A stretch of 64,000 bases of DNA from Arthrobacter sp. zg-Y1110 (GTDB lineage Bacteria > Actinomycetota > Actinomycetes > Actinomycetales > Micrococcaceae). The position numbers and the translations under genes are program-made. The stretch lies in contig NZ_CP104272.1 in NCBI RefSeq assembly GCF_025244865.1, forward strand, positions 496,001 to 560,000, written 5' to 3'. Below are positions 30,109 through 38,118 of the stretch, piece after piece (within the stretch, counting starts at the first letter, position 1; each line of letters starts with the position of its first letter). Under the pieces are notes generated by a model, which made no database searches, was not told the origin of the DNA, and saw only the letters and a program-made list of their open reading frames with translations.

Positions 30109-30973
30109 TGCCATCTCCGCAAAAACCACTCCGGCGCCGGAGGGCACCGCACCGTCCGGGCGCACCCTGCCCGAGGGGGAGGCGCTGCTTTCGGTCCGCG
30201 GGCTGAAAAAGGTCTACTCCACCGACGGCGGCCCCATCGAAGCCGTCCGCAACCTCACCTTCGACCTGGGCCACGGCGAGCTGGCCTGCCTGGTCGGTCC
30301 CTCCGGCTCCGGCAAGACCACTCTGCTCAAGTGCATTGCGGGGCTGCTCGGAGCGACCGAGGGCGAAGTGCTGCTCGACGGTAAGAAGGTGACGGCGCCG
30401 CCCAAGAAAATGGCTGTGGTGTTCCAGGAGTACGGCCGCTCCCTGTTTCCCTGGCTGCGGGTCGCGGACAACGTGGAGCTGCCCCTGAAGAACGCCGGCG
30501 TGCCCAAGGCGGAACGCCGGCAGCGGGTTGCCGACGCGCTGGAAGCGGTGGGACTGGAGCACGTGCCCAAGTCCTACCCCTGGCAGCTGTCGGGAGGCAT
30601 GCAGCAGCGCGTGGCCATCGCCCGTGCCGTGGCGTACCAGCCGGAGGTGCTGCTGATGGATGAGCCGTTTGCCGCCGTCGACGCCCAGACCCGTGCCGAT
30701 CTGGAGGACCTTACCCGGCGGCTGTGGAAGGACCTGGGCATGACCATCCTGTTCGTCACGCACGACATCGACGAATCCGTGTACCTCGGTGAACGCGTCA
30801 TCATCCTGTCCTCCTCGCCCACCGTGGTGCAGGAGGACATCCGAATCGATCTCCCGGAGGACCGCGACCAGCTGGAGACCCGGGGGATGCCGCGCTTCAC
30901 CGAGCTGCGCCACCACGTCTACGAGCAGATCCAGCTCGCCAAGAAGGGCCACCGGCCGGACGCGGCGCGCTGA
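30098..30973 (+). CDS. ABC transporter ATP-binding protein (SsuB-like)
   Basis: A 291-residue ATPase: Walker A VGPSGSGKTTLLK near residue 67, Q-loop FQEYGRSLFPWL, signature LSGGMQQRVAIARA, Walker B VLLMDEPFAAVD and switch His in FVTHDIDES. The first 25 residues are a Pro/Thr-rich head. Its start overlaps the end of permease 2 by 11 bp. Energises the importer of the aromatic-acid regulon. Followed by a strong hairpin shared with the convergent dioxygenase gene. Confidence 0.9.
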   Translation: MQPDAISAKTTPAPEGTAPSGRTLPEGEALLSVRGLKKVYSTDGGPIEAVRNLTFDLGHGELACLVGPSGSGKTTLLKCIAGLLGATEGEVLLDGKKVTAPPKKMAVVFQEYGRSLFPWLRVADNVELPLKNAGVPKAERRQRVADALEAVGLEHVPKSYPWQLSGGMQQRVAIARAVAYQPEVLLMDEPFAAVDAQTRADLEDLTRRLWKDLGMTILFVTHDIDESVYLGERVIILSSSPTVVQEDIRIDLPEDRDQLETRGMPRFTELRHHVYEQIQLAKKGHRPDAAR

Positions 30974-30986
30974 TTCCGGCAGAACG

Positions 30987-31028
30987 AACGACGGCGGCCC
31001 CTCCCGCGAAGGAGGGGCCGCCGTCGTT
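30987..31028. terminator. Bidirectional hairpin between importer operon and dioxygenase gene
   Basis: Perfect 18-bp stem AACGACGGCGGCCCCTCC / GGAGGGGCCGCCGTCGTT with a CGCGAA loop, 13 bp past the ATPase stop and 9 bp past the convergent dioxygenase stop. No T-run, but very stable. Confidence 0.8.
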
Positions 31029-31037
31029 CTGCCAGGC

Positions 31038-32000
31038 TCAGTCGGCGGGAAGCTCCACCGGGGGAGTGCCGTGGGTATGGAAAGTGTCGATGGTCTTCAT
31101 GCCCCAGGCCTGGCCCTTGGCACGCTCGGCCTCGGACCATTCGATGGTCTTCCAGTCCGGCGCCAGGATCAGGCGGGCACCGGCGTTGCAGAATTCGATC
31201 CGGTTGCCGCCGGGCTCATACACATACAGGAAAAAGGTCTGCTGGATGGCGTGCTTGTGCGGCCCGGTCTCGATGTGGATGCCGTTTTCCAGGAAGATGT
31301 CCGCAGCCTTGAGGATGTCTTCGCGGGTGTCGGTGGCGAACGCGACGTGGTGCAGCCGGCCGCTGCTGCCGGTCCAGTCACCGCTGTACACCAGGTCGTA
31401 GGACTTGTTGGAGAAGGTAAACCACTGGCCGGAAAGCCGGCCGTTGTCCAGCCGGATCTGTTCGGTGGGCTTGCCGCCCAGCACCTCTTCCACAAACCGG
31501 CCGTTCTCGGCAACGTCTGCGCCCAGGAAGTTGACGTGGTCCAGTCGGCGGGCGTTCACGCCGCGGCCCGGGAAGCGGTCCGCCTGGTTCTTCAGGGCCG
31601 GCCGGGACTCCTCAGTGGGGACGTGCCATTGGCTCTCGAAATAGATATCCATCGGATGCCCGTCCGGATCCGTGAAGGCGTAGGTCTTGCCCATGCCCGG
31701 ACCGCCGTCGTGCCAGCCGACTCCGCGTCCTGCCGCCTCGATGGCCGCGACGCGGCGCTGCAGCGCCTCTTCGCTGGCGGCACGCAGGCCCAGTCGTCCG
31801 ACGCCGGAGGTCTCATGGGCGGTGAGTTTGATGGTGTGGTGTTCGTAGTCATCCCACGCATGCAGGTAGGCGGAATCGCCCTCTCGGGCGACTTCGCGCA
31901 TGGCCAGCAGTTCGGTGAAGAACCAGAGGCTCTTGTCGAAATCCGGGGTATAGAGTTCCACGAAGCCCAAATGGGCCACGTCGCGAAAAGCATCAGGCAT
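31038..32000 (-). CDS. Type I extradiol (catechol 2,3-dioxygenase-like) ring-cleavage dioxygenase
   Basis: A 320-residue two-module VOC protein. The active site is complete: Fe(II) ligands His155 (RRLDHVNF), His218 (RLHHVAF) and Glu269 (GGNRIEF), with His250 (GPHKH) and Tyr259 (FFLYV) in the spacing of the acid/base His246 and Tyr255 of XylE. It should cleave a catecholic ring next to the hydroxyls using O2. The frame is open 11 codons further up, but AAAGGAAACCGCA precedes the ATG at 32000. Operator 2 lies about 95 bp upstream. Its neighbours make and use 4-oxalomesaconate, so gallate or protocatechuate-like diphenols are the expected substrates; that is inference. Confidence 0.85.
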   Translation of the reverse strand: MPDAFRDVAHLGFVELYTPDFDKSLWFFTELLAMREVAREGDSAYLHAWDDYEHHTIKLTAHETSGVGRLGLRAASEEALQRRVAAIEAAGRGVGWHDGGPGMGKTYAFTDPDGHPMDIYFESQWHVPTEESRPALKNQADRFPGRGVNARRLDHVNFLGADVAENGRFVEEVLGGKPTEQIRLDNGRLSGQWFTFSNKSYDLVYSGDWTGSSGRLHHVAFATDTREDILKAADIFLENGIHIETGPHKHAIQQTFFLYVYEPGGNRIEFCNAGARLILAPDWKTIEWSEAERAKGQAWGMKTIDTFHTHGTPPVELPAD

Positions 32001-32091
32001 TGCGGTTTCCTTTGCGGTCTGCTCAAACGGCACGGGCTTCGTTGCCGGCCTGCCGGTCCCGAAGCAGTGCTGAGAGTCAATCAGCGCCCCC

Positions 32092-32123
32092 GGGTATTGT
32101 CAACAATTTCGCAGACAATACCC
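32092..32123 (-). promoter_or_regulatory. GntR-type operator 2 inside a longer inverted repeat (dioxygenase gene)
   Basis: ATTGTCAACAAT at 32096-32107 is the reverse complement of operator 1, so it reads identically on the coding strand of the dioxygenase gene. It is embedded in a second perfect inverted repeat: GGGTATTGTC at 32092-32101 and GACAATACCC at 32114-32123, 12 bp apart. This gives an additional half-site and possibly a two-dimer operator. No convincing -10 was found. Confidence 0.75.
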
Positions 32124-32124
32124 G

Positions 32125-32907
32125 TCAGGTCGGGCCGGTGCCGTCCGCCGCCAGTGCGGACAGCCAGCTGAACGTACCTTCCGTCATCCAGGCGGGCGTG
32201 CCCAGTCCGCGGAGGTATGCCAATGAGTCTGCGACCTCGTGGGCACGCCGCACGGCGTGTGTTTCCGAGCCCTGAAGGAGGCGGGCCACCAGGTCCGGCC
32301 CGTCCGGGCCCAGCTCCCCGGCGATTTCCGCCAGGAGCCACTCCTCCGCGCCGGCCGCCTTCCCTGCGGCCCGGCACTCCAGCACCAGGCCGGCCAGCCC
32401 CTTCATGAAGACGCTGCGCAGCAGTTTGCGGCCTGCCGCGGCCCCGGGGGCGCCGGGGATCGTTTCCACGGGGGTGCCGAAGCCTTCCAGCAGGGCGGCA
32501 AACCTGTCCGCCGCGGTGCCGCTGACGAGGAGCGGGGTGCGGCTGCCGGCGCGGGGGACCGGTGCCATGACGGCCACGTCCACCAGATCCACCCCGTAGC
32601 CTGCGGCGAGTTCGGCGAGTCCGGCTTTGTCCTCCGGGCCGGCGGTGTTGAAATCCGCGAACACTGCGTTGACTGGAAGCAGCGGCAGTGCCTGCTCCGC
32701 GACACTGCGGGCAGCGGCGGCGCCGACCAGGCTGATGACCAGATCGGTTCCGTCAACGGAATCGGCGAGCGAGCCGAACTGGCGGATGCCTGCATCGCGT
32801 GCGTCGGTATACGGGTCATAGCCGCGTACGTCCGCCCCGGCCTCCGCCAGGCCGAGGGCGTACAGGCGTCCGGCTTCGCCCAGGCCCAGTACGGTCACCG
32901 CAGTCAT
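32125..32907 (-). CDS. NAD(P)-binding 6-phosphogluconate dehydrogenase-like protein with DUF1932 domain
   Basis: A 260-residue protein of the beta-hydroxyacid dehydrogenase type. VTVLGLGEAGRLYALGL is the Rossmann GxGxxG at residues 4-20, DLVISLVGAAAA follows, and the C-terminal half (from about residue 165, GRKLLRSVFMKGLAGLVLEC) has the DUF1932 helical domain with a likely catalytic Lys. Oxidation or reduction of a 2-hydroxy or semialdehyde intermediate is probable; the exact step in the aromatic pathway is unknown. The open frame runs 75 codons further up but GAGAGGA lies before the ATG at 32907, which also fits the promoter. Own operator (operator 3). Confidence 0.78.
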   Translation of the reverse strand: MTAVTVLGLGEAGRLYALGLAEAGADVRGYDPYTDARDAGIRQFGSLADSVDGTDLVISLVGAAAARSVAEQALPLLPVNAVFADFNTAGPEDKAGLAELAAGYGVDLVDVAVMAPVPRAGSRTPLLVSGTAADRFAALLEGFGTPVETIPGAPGAAAGRKLLRSVFMKGLAGLVLECRAAGKAAGAEEWLLAEIAGELGPDGPDLVARLLQGSETHAVRRAHEVADSLAYLRGLGTPAWMTEGTFSWLSALAADGTGPT

Positions 32908-32935
32908 GGTTGTGTCCTCTCGTAGCTGTCCGCCG

Positions 32936-32964
32936 ATTATTGCCATGATTGTCAACAATTCCAA
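32936..32964 (-). promoter_or_regulatory. Promoter of the DUF1932 dehydrogenase gene
   Basis: Leftward TTGGAA (32964-32959), 17-bp spacer, AATAAT (32941-32936). The spacer contains operator 3. Predicted start near 32929, about 22 nt before the ATG. Confidence 0.5.
32948..32959 (-). promoter_or_regulatory. GntR-type operator 3
   Basis: ATTGTCAACAAT, an exact copy of the regulon palindrome (reading ATTGTTGACAAT on the leftward strand). It sits between the divergent dehydrogenase and gntR genes, 41 bp from the former start and 110 bp from the latter, and could therefore also mediate autoregulation. Confidence 0.8.
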
Positions 32965-33068
32965 GCCGCGGCCGCCCGGCGGGGGCTGGGAGACGGTGAT
33001 GCAGTGATAACTTGGCGTGACACTGAAAATGAGGGCGGGCGGGGTGCCGTTTCGCCGAGGAGCTTCGA

Positions 33069-33734
33069 ATGACAGCAGATGCAGCAGCGACCACGAGTAA
33101 CGCTGCGGAGGTGGCGGACGCAATCCGCACGGCAATTCTTGACGGCGAGCTGGTGCCGTCCCAGCGGCTCGTGGAGGCGGACCTGTGCACGCAGTTCAAG
33201 GCGAGCCGCAGCGCGGTCCGCTCCGCCCTTGCCGAACTCGCCGTCGAGGGCGTGGTGGAGCGGGTGCAGAACCGGGGGGCCCGCGTGCGGTCGGTGCCCG
33301 TGGAAGAAGCCGTGGAGATCATTGAGGTCCGCGGCGTGCTGGAGGCGCTGTGTGCCCGCAAGGCAGCGGAGCGGATTGACGCCGGGCAGGTCTCCGAACT
33401 CCGGCAGATGGCCGACGACATGGCGTCCGCCGTAAAGGCCGGAGAACTGATGCGCTACTCGGAGATCAACTCCAGGCTCCATCGGCGGATCGTGGAAATC
33501 AGCGGCCAGCGAACCGCCGGAGCCACCATCGAAAGGCTGCGGGCGCAGAATGTGCGCCACCAGTTCCGGCTGGCTGTCCAGCCTGGACGTGCCAACGTTT
33601 CGCTGCCGGAACACGTGGAAATCATTGAGGCCATCTGCGCCGGGCAGGGCGAGCAGGCTGCCCGCATGATGGAAACCCATATGGCGAGCATTGCCGATGC
33701 CATCCGCCGGACAGCCTCTGCGTCCGGGCACTAA
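33069..33734 (+). CDS. GntR-family regulator, FCD subfamily
   Basis: A 221-residue transcription factor. Residues 12-75 form the winged helix-turn-helix (DAIRTAILDGELVPSQRLVE, then CTQFKASRSAVRSALAELA). Residues 90-215 are the FCD ligand domain, with the metal-binding acid and His residues expected in INSRLHRRIVE, LPEHVEIIEAI and METHMASI. FCD proteins usually repress catabolic genes and release DNA when they bind an organic acid. AGGAGC precedes the ATG. It lies at the centre of four identical ATTGTTGACAAT operators and is the obvious regulator; the effector may be the aromatic substrate or an oxo-acid intermediate. Confidence 0.9.
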   Translation: MTADAAATTSNAAEVADAIRTAILDGELVPSQRLVEADLCTQFKASRSAVRSALAELAVEGVVERVQNRGARVRSVPVEEAVEIIEVRGVLEALCARKAAERIDAGQVSELRQMADDMASAVKAGELMRYSEINSRLHRRIVEISGQRTAGATIERLRAQNVRHQFRLAVQPGRANVSLPEHVEIIEAICAGQGEQAARMMETHMASIADAIRRTASASGH

Positions 33735-33796
33735 GCCGTGTAGTACGCCTAGCGGACAAACGCCCTGTGGCTCCTGCGCCTGAGGTTGTCACCGTT

Positions 33797-33808
33797 ATTG
33801 TCAACAAT
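33797..33808 (+). promoter_or_regulatory. GntR-type operator 4 (oxalomesaconate operon)
   Basis: ATTGTCAACAAT, fourth copy. It overlaps the -35 element of the tautomerase operon promoter and lies 63 bp past the gntR stop. Confidence 0.8.
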
Positions 33809-33827
33809 CTGGTTGACGAGGTACATT
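33798..33827 (+). promoter_or_regulatory. Promoter of the oxalomesaconate operon
   Basis: TTGTCA at 33798-33803, 18-bp spacer, TACATT at 33822-33827. The predicted start at about 33834 falls on the GTG start codon, so the message is probably leaderless. Confidence 0.55.
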
Positions 33828-33830
33828 CTT

Positions 33831-35027
33831 GTGGTGCAGACCACAGAAGAGTCCTTGGTGCCGGGTCCCGTCCGCGGCAGTCAGTTCGGCATCCCCTGCT
33901 GGTTCATGCGGGGAGGGACCTCCCGCGGACCGTTCTTCCGCCGCGCCGACCTGCCGGCTGATTTGCATGGCGAAAGCCGGGACGAGGTGCTGCTTGCCGC
34001 CCTCGGGTCTCCCCACCCGCTGCAGATTGACGGGCTGGGCGGCGGCAATCCGCTCACCAGCAAGGTGGGGATCGTGGACGTCAGCAGCCGGGACGGGGTG
34101 GACCTGGAATTCCAGTTCGCGCAGCTGCAACCGACTTCCGACACCGTGGATACCACGGCCAACTGCGGAAACATGCTCGCCGCCGTCGTGCCGTTCGCCG
34201 TGGAGTCCGGCCTCCTCCTGCCCGGCGGGGATACCACCACTGCCCGGGTCCTGACGCTGAACACGGGCATGGTGGCCGAGATCAGCATCCCGACGCCGGC
34301 AGGGGAGCAGGGCCGGTTTGTCGAGTACGGCGGGGAGACACGGATCGACGGTGTTCCCGGTACGGCGGCGGCCGTCACCATCAACTTCCTGGACACGGCC
34401 GGTTCCGTCTGTGCCTCCCTGCTTCCCACCGGCAACGCCAGCGACACGGTGGTTCTCGACGGCGCGGGCCCGGTCCGCGTCACCTGCATCGACAACGGCC
34501 AACCGCTGGTGATGGTCCAGGCAGCGGACCTGGGCCGCACCGGCTACGAATCCGCCGCCGAGTTGAACCAAGACGAAGAGCTGAAACGAAGCCTTGAAGC
34601 ACTGCGGCTCCAGTGCGGGCAGCTAATGGGACTGGGAGACGTCACCGCCAAGAACTACCCGAAGATGACACTGATAGCCCCGCCTGCACACGGCGGCACC
34701 ATCACCACCCGCAGCTTCATCCCGCATGTCTGCCACGAATCCATTGGCGTGCTGGCCGCCGTCACCGCTGCCACCGCATGCGTCATTGACGGCACGGTGG
34801 CACGGGAAATCAGCACCGTTGCGGATGCCCGCCCCGGAGCGGACCTCACGGTTTCGGTGGAGCACCCCTCCGGTGAATTCACTGTGGCACTCGGGCTCGA
34901 CCCGCAGGACCCCCAGCACGTCACCAAATCCGCGCTGCTGCGCACCGCCCGGCTGATCATGGCCGGCGAAGTTTTTGTCCCGCGCCGTCTCCAACAGGCG
35001 GCAGCAACAGAGGAGAACACCCGATGA
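33831..35027 (+). CDS. galD: 4-oxalomesaconate tautomerase (GalD-like, PrpF family)
   Basis: About 398 residues, PrpF/diaminopimelate-epimerase-like fold. It interconverts the keto and enol forms of 4-oxalomesaconate so that the hydratase can act. Typical GalD segments: IPCWFMRGGTSRGPFF, LGSPHPLQIDGLGGGNPLTSK, ANCGNMLAAVVPFA with the active-site Cys position of the fold, and LIAPPAHGG followed by SFIPHVCHESIGVLAAV. Start is either GTG at 33831 or 33834; the promoter position suggests a leaderless transcript starting at the second. First gene of a three-gene operon; stop overlaps the next ATG in ATGA. PrpF homologues act on aconitate, so the assignment rests on the neighbours too. Confidence 0.87.
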   Translation: MVQTTEESLVPGPVRGSQFGIPCWFMRGGTSRGPFFRRADLPADLHGESRDEVLLAALGSPHPLQIDGLGGGNPLTSKVGIVDVSSRDGVDLEFQFAQLQPTSDTVDTTANCGNMLAAVVPFAVESGLLLPGGDTTTARVLTLNTGMVAEISIPTPAGEQGRFVEYGGETRIDGVPGTAAAVTINFLDTAGSVCASLLPTGNASDTVVLDGAGPVRVTCIDNGQPLVMVQAADLGRTGYESAAELNQDEELKRSLEALRLQCGQLMGLGDVTAKNYPKMTLIAPPAHGGTITTRSFIPHVCHESIGVLAAVTAATACVIDGTVAREISTVADARPGADLTVSVEHPSGEFTVALGLDPQDPQHVTKSALLRTARLIMAGEVFVPRRLQQAAATEENTR

Positions 35028-36079
35028 TCATCGATTGCCACGGCCACTACACCACCGCACCGCCGGCCCTGGGCGACTGGCGGGACCGGCAGATCGCTGC
35101 GCTCGCCGACCCCGGAACGGCTGCTCCGAACCCGGCGGACCTGGTCATCAGCGACGATGAACTGCGGGAAAGCATCTCCGCGAACCAGCTGCGCCTGATG
35201 GACGAACGCGGTATCGACCTGACCGTCTTTTCGCCGCGGGCCTCCTTCATGGCACACCACGTAGGGGACTTCACCACGTCTGCCGCGTGGGCGGCCATCT
35301 GCAACGAGCTGTGCTTCAGGGTCAGCCAACTCTTCCCGGACCGTTTTGCTCCGGCCGCCATGCTGCCGCAGTCAAGCGGAGTGGACCCGGCGTCCTGCAT
35401 CCCGGAACTGGAACGCTGCGTCAACGAATACGGTGCCGTGGCGCTGAACCTCAACCCGGACCCTTCCGGCGGCTACTGGACCGCCCCTCCGCTGACGGAC
35501 CGCTCCTGGTACCCGATCTACGAAAAGATGGTTGAGTACGGCCTGCCGGCGATGATCCACGTGAGCACCAGCGTGAATCCTGCCTTCCACACCACGGGCG
35601 CCCACTACCTCAATGCGGACACCACCGCGGTGATGCAGCTGATCCAGGGGGACCTGTTTAGGGACTTCCCGGAGCTGAAGTTCGTTATTCCGCACGGCGG
35701 CGGCGCCGCGCCCTACCACTGGGGGCGGTTCCGCGGGCTGGCCATGGCACTGAAGAAGCCGCCGCTGGAGGAGCACCTGCTCAACAACGTCTTTTTCGAC
35801 ACCTGCGTCTACCACCAGCCCGGCATCGACCTGCTGTTGGAGGTGATGCCCACCCGGAACATCCTCTTCGCCTCCGAGATGATCGGAGCGGTGCGCGACG
35901 TCGACCCGGGCACCGGGTTCAACTTCGATGACACCGGGCGGTACCTGGCTGCAGCCGGCCTGACCGGCGAGGAACTTGCCGATATCCGCGAGAACAATGC
36001 CCGTGCCGTCTATCCGCGCCTGGATGCGCTGTTGACCCGGCAGGGCCGTGAACCCCAAAGGAGCAGCACCCATGCATGA
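35024..36079 (+). CDS. ligJ: 4-oxalomesaconate hydratase (LigJ-like amidohydrolase)
   Basis: A 351-residue TIM-barrel metal enzyme of the amidohydrolase superfamily that adds water to 4-oxalomesaconate to give 4-carboxy-4-hydroxy-2-oxoadipate. The start [13 protein letters not shown] with its HxH metal motif, [80 protein letters not shown] and [14 protein letters not shown] follow the LigJ pattern closely along its whole length. GAGGAG precedes ATG, which overlaps the tautomerase stop in ATGA. Overlaps the aldolase gene by 8 bp downstream. Confidence 0.92.
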   Translation: MIIDCHGHYTTAPPALGDWRDRQIAALADPGTAAPNPADLVISDDELRESISANQLRLMDERGIDLTVFSPRASFMAHHVGDFTTSAAWAAICNELCFRVSQLFPDRFAPAAMLPQSSGVDPASCIPELERCVNEYGAVALNLNPDPSGGYWTAPPLTDRSWYPIYEKMVEYGLPAMIHVSTSVNPAFHTTGAHYLNADTTAVMQLIQGDLFRDFPELKFVIPHGGGAAPYHWGRFRGLAMALKKPPLEEHLLNNVFFDTCVYHQPGIDLLLEVMPTRNILFASEMIGAVRDVDPGTGFNFDDTGRYLAAAGLTGEELADIRENNARAVYPRLDALLTRQGREPQRSSTHA

Positions 36080-36755
36080 ACTCGGAGTGGTCCACCGCAG
36101 CATCACCCGTGCCCCGCAGCCCGACGTCGAGGCTCTGGCCCCGTACGGGACCAGTACCGTGCACGAGGCCATGGGCCGGTTGGGGCTGATGCGCCCCTAC
36201 ATGCGCCCCGTCTACCCCGGCGCCAAACTCTGCGGCCCGGCGGTGACCGTGCTGCTGCAGCCGGGGGACAACTGGATGCTGCACGTGGCCGTTGAACAAC
36301 TCCAGCCCGGCGACGTGCTGGTGGCGGCCTGCACCACGGAGAGCGAAGACGGCTTCTTCGGCGAGCTGCTGGCTACATCGGTACGTGCACGCGGCGGTGT
36401 TGGCCTGGTGATCGACGGCGGCTGCCGTGACGCCGCGGCTTTAGAGGAGATGGACTTTCCCGTGTTCTCGCGTGCCATCAACTCCAAGGGGACGGTCAAG
36501 GCGACCCTGGGTTCGGTCAACGTTCCGATAGTGTGCGCCAACGCCCTGGTGAACCCCGGCGACGTGGTGGTTGCAGATGTGGACGGCGTCGTCGTCGTTC
36601 CTGCCGACCGTGCCGGAGAAGTTGCCGAGGCGTCCCGGAAGCGGGAGGACAACGAGGCGGCCAAACGCGAACGCCTCGCCGCCGGGGAACTTGGACTGGA
36701 CATGTACTCGATGCGGGGACCGCTTGAAGCGGCGGGACTGCGCTACATCGATTAG
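36072..36755 (+). CDS. ligK: 4-carboxy-4-hydroxy-2-oxoadipate aldolase (LigK/GalC, RraA-like)
   Basis: A 227-residue class II aldolase of the RraA-like fold that splits 4-carboxy-4-hydroxy-2-oxoadipate into pyruvate and oxaloacetate. [49 protein letters not shown], the metal/substrate loop [41 protein letters not shown] and the end [20 protein letters not shown] are hallmarks. The frame is open 8 codons further upstream, but AAAGGAG before the ATG at 36072 decides the start. Last gene of the operon; its TAG overlaps the stop of the convergent acetyltransferase gene. Confidence 0.93.
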   Translation: MHELGVVHRSITRAPQPDVEALAPYGTSTVHEAMGRLGLMRPYMRPVYPGAKLCGPAVTVLLQPGDNWMLHVAVEQLQPGDVLVAACTTESEDGFFGELLATSVRARGGVGLVIDGGCRDAAALEEMDFPVFSRAINSKGTVKATLGSVNVPIVCANALVNPGDVVVADVDGVVVVPADRAGEVAEASRKREDNEAAKRERLAAGELGLDMYSMRGPLEAAGLRYID

Positions 36756-37390
36756 CCGCTGGAGGGTGGTGCGGGTTGGAAATCGATCCGCATCACCACC
36801 CGGCGCGGCGTGGGATGGCTGACCTGTTCAAATCCCGCTGCGGCGAAAACGCTGCGGCTGCCCACGAATAATTCGTCCCACGTCACGGTCCGGCCAGGTT
36901 CGGTAATCATCGGGTAGCCCTCCAGGGCCGAGGCGCCGCGCTCGCGGGCAAAATCCACCGCGGCTGCGGCCAGCGCGTAGCTCACCCCGCGGCGACGGTA
37001 GCCCGTGCGGGTCACGAAACAGCTCACCGACCAGACGCCGGCGTCAGCCCGGTTCTCCTCGCGTCCCGTCCATGGCACCCGGGAGCGCAGGAGGCGCGGG
37101 TAACCGGTGCGGGGTTCGACGGCGCACCATCCCACGGGCTCCTCGCCCAGGTAGGCCACCAGCCCCGTGGTCGGGGAATCCGGATCCCCGCAGCCCGTTT
37201 GCTCCTCCAACCGGCGCGCGCGTTCCTCCACCGGTATGCTCCGCCACTGGTCCGCGCTGGTCTTGAACCACTGGCACTGGCAGCGGTGCGGTTCCCCGCG
37301 TGCCCCGAACACTGCGTCAAGGTCTGCACGCGAGGCCTGATTGGCAGAAACAACGGTGAACTGATCCGCAATGGCAGGTGATTCCGGCAT
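36752..37390 (-). CDS. GNAT-family N-acetyltransferase
   Basis: A 212-residue GNAT protein. [30 protein letters not shown] (abridged here: [17 protein letters not shown]) is the acetyl-CoA-binding motif A with the R/Q-x-x-G-x-A variant. The N-terminal part contains HRCQCQWFK, a Cys/Trp-rich segment common in this actinobacterial subgroup. Acceptor unknown. An upstream in-frame GTG exists but GGAGGG stands seven bases before the ATG at 37390. Convergent with the aldolase gene, overlapping stops. Confidence 0.82.
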   Translation of the reverse strand: MPESPAIADQFTVVSANQASRADLDAVFGARGEPHRCQCQWFKTSADQWRSIPVEERARRLEEQTGCGDPDSPTTGLVAYLGEEPVGWCAVEPRTGYPRLLRSRVPWTGREENRADAGVWSVSCFVTRTGYRRRGVSYALAAAAVDFARERGASALEGYPMITEPGRTVTWDELFVGSRSVFAAAGFEQVSHPTPRRVVMRIDFQPAPPSSG

Positions 37391-37450
37391 GGTGCCCTCC
37401 AACTCTTGGGCACGACAGTGCCAGTGCAGGGAACCGGTAGTCAACGCGCG

Positions 37451-37954
37451 TTATGGCAGCGGCGGCAGGGCACGCTTGAATCCGAGGTGCGAGGCTTCAA
37501 AGCCGAGCCGTGAATAAAAGCGGTGCGCGGACTCCCGCCGCGCATTGGAGGTGAGTTGGACCAACGTGGCACCGTTCCGCCGGCCTTCGGCAACCGCCCA
37601 GTCCATCATGGCCGCACCAAGCCCGTTGGACCGGAGATCAGCCCGCACATGGACGGCTTCAACCTGTAACCGGGTTGCCCCGCCGACAGCCAGGCAGGGG
37701 ATCAGGGTCAACTGCAGTGTCCCGGCAATCTGCCCTCCCGGATCCTCGACCGCGGCCAGGAAATTGGCCGGATCCGCGGCAATGGCAGCATAAGCACGCA
37801 GATACGGCTCCAGGGGATGGGCGCCCGGCGCATCGGCCGGGGGCGGCGACGGCGTGTCGGCCAGCAGCAGCCGAACGATCGGACCGACGTCGTCGCGCTC
37901 TGCCCTGCGCACATGGTAGGAGCCGCCGAGCAACGCGGCGGGACGGATTTCCAT
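37451..37954 (-). CDS. GNAT-family N-acetyltransferase
   Basis: A 167-residue GNAT protein with the motif VEAVHVRADLRSNGLGAAMMDWAV (motif A core RSNGLGAAMM), then TLVQLTSNARRESAHRFYSRLGFEAS, the strand-helix motif B. These last features fit the group that includes AAC/RimI-like enzymes; acceptor not known. ATG at 37954 preferred over an in-frame GTG 18 bp upstream because GGAAG is well placed. It lies 60 bp upstream of the other acetyltransferase, possibly cotranscribed, but the two are not close relatives. Confidence 0.82.
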   Translation of the reverse strand: MEIRPAALLGGSYHVRRAERDDVGPIVRLLLADTPSPPPADAPGAHPLEPYLRAYAAIAADPANFLAAVEDPGGQIAGTLQLTLIPCLAVGGATRLQVEAVHVRADLRSNGLGAAMMDWAVAEGRRNGATLVQLTSNARRESAHRFYSRLGFEASHLGFKRALPPLP

Positions 37955-38118
37955 GCCCGCAGTCTTCCACACGGTGGCAAACCGGCTCCATCCATTGACC
38001 GGGCGGGCCGGGCGCGGGCAGGGTTAATGGACCGGATGACCGTTGCCGCCGTCAGGACCCGTTTCTGCTTCGAATCCGATGCGGCACTCTTTCGCGGTCA
38101 GACTGTAGAGAGGCAGCT

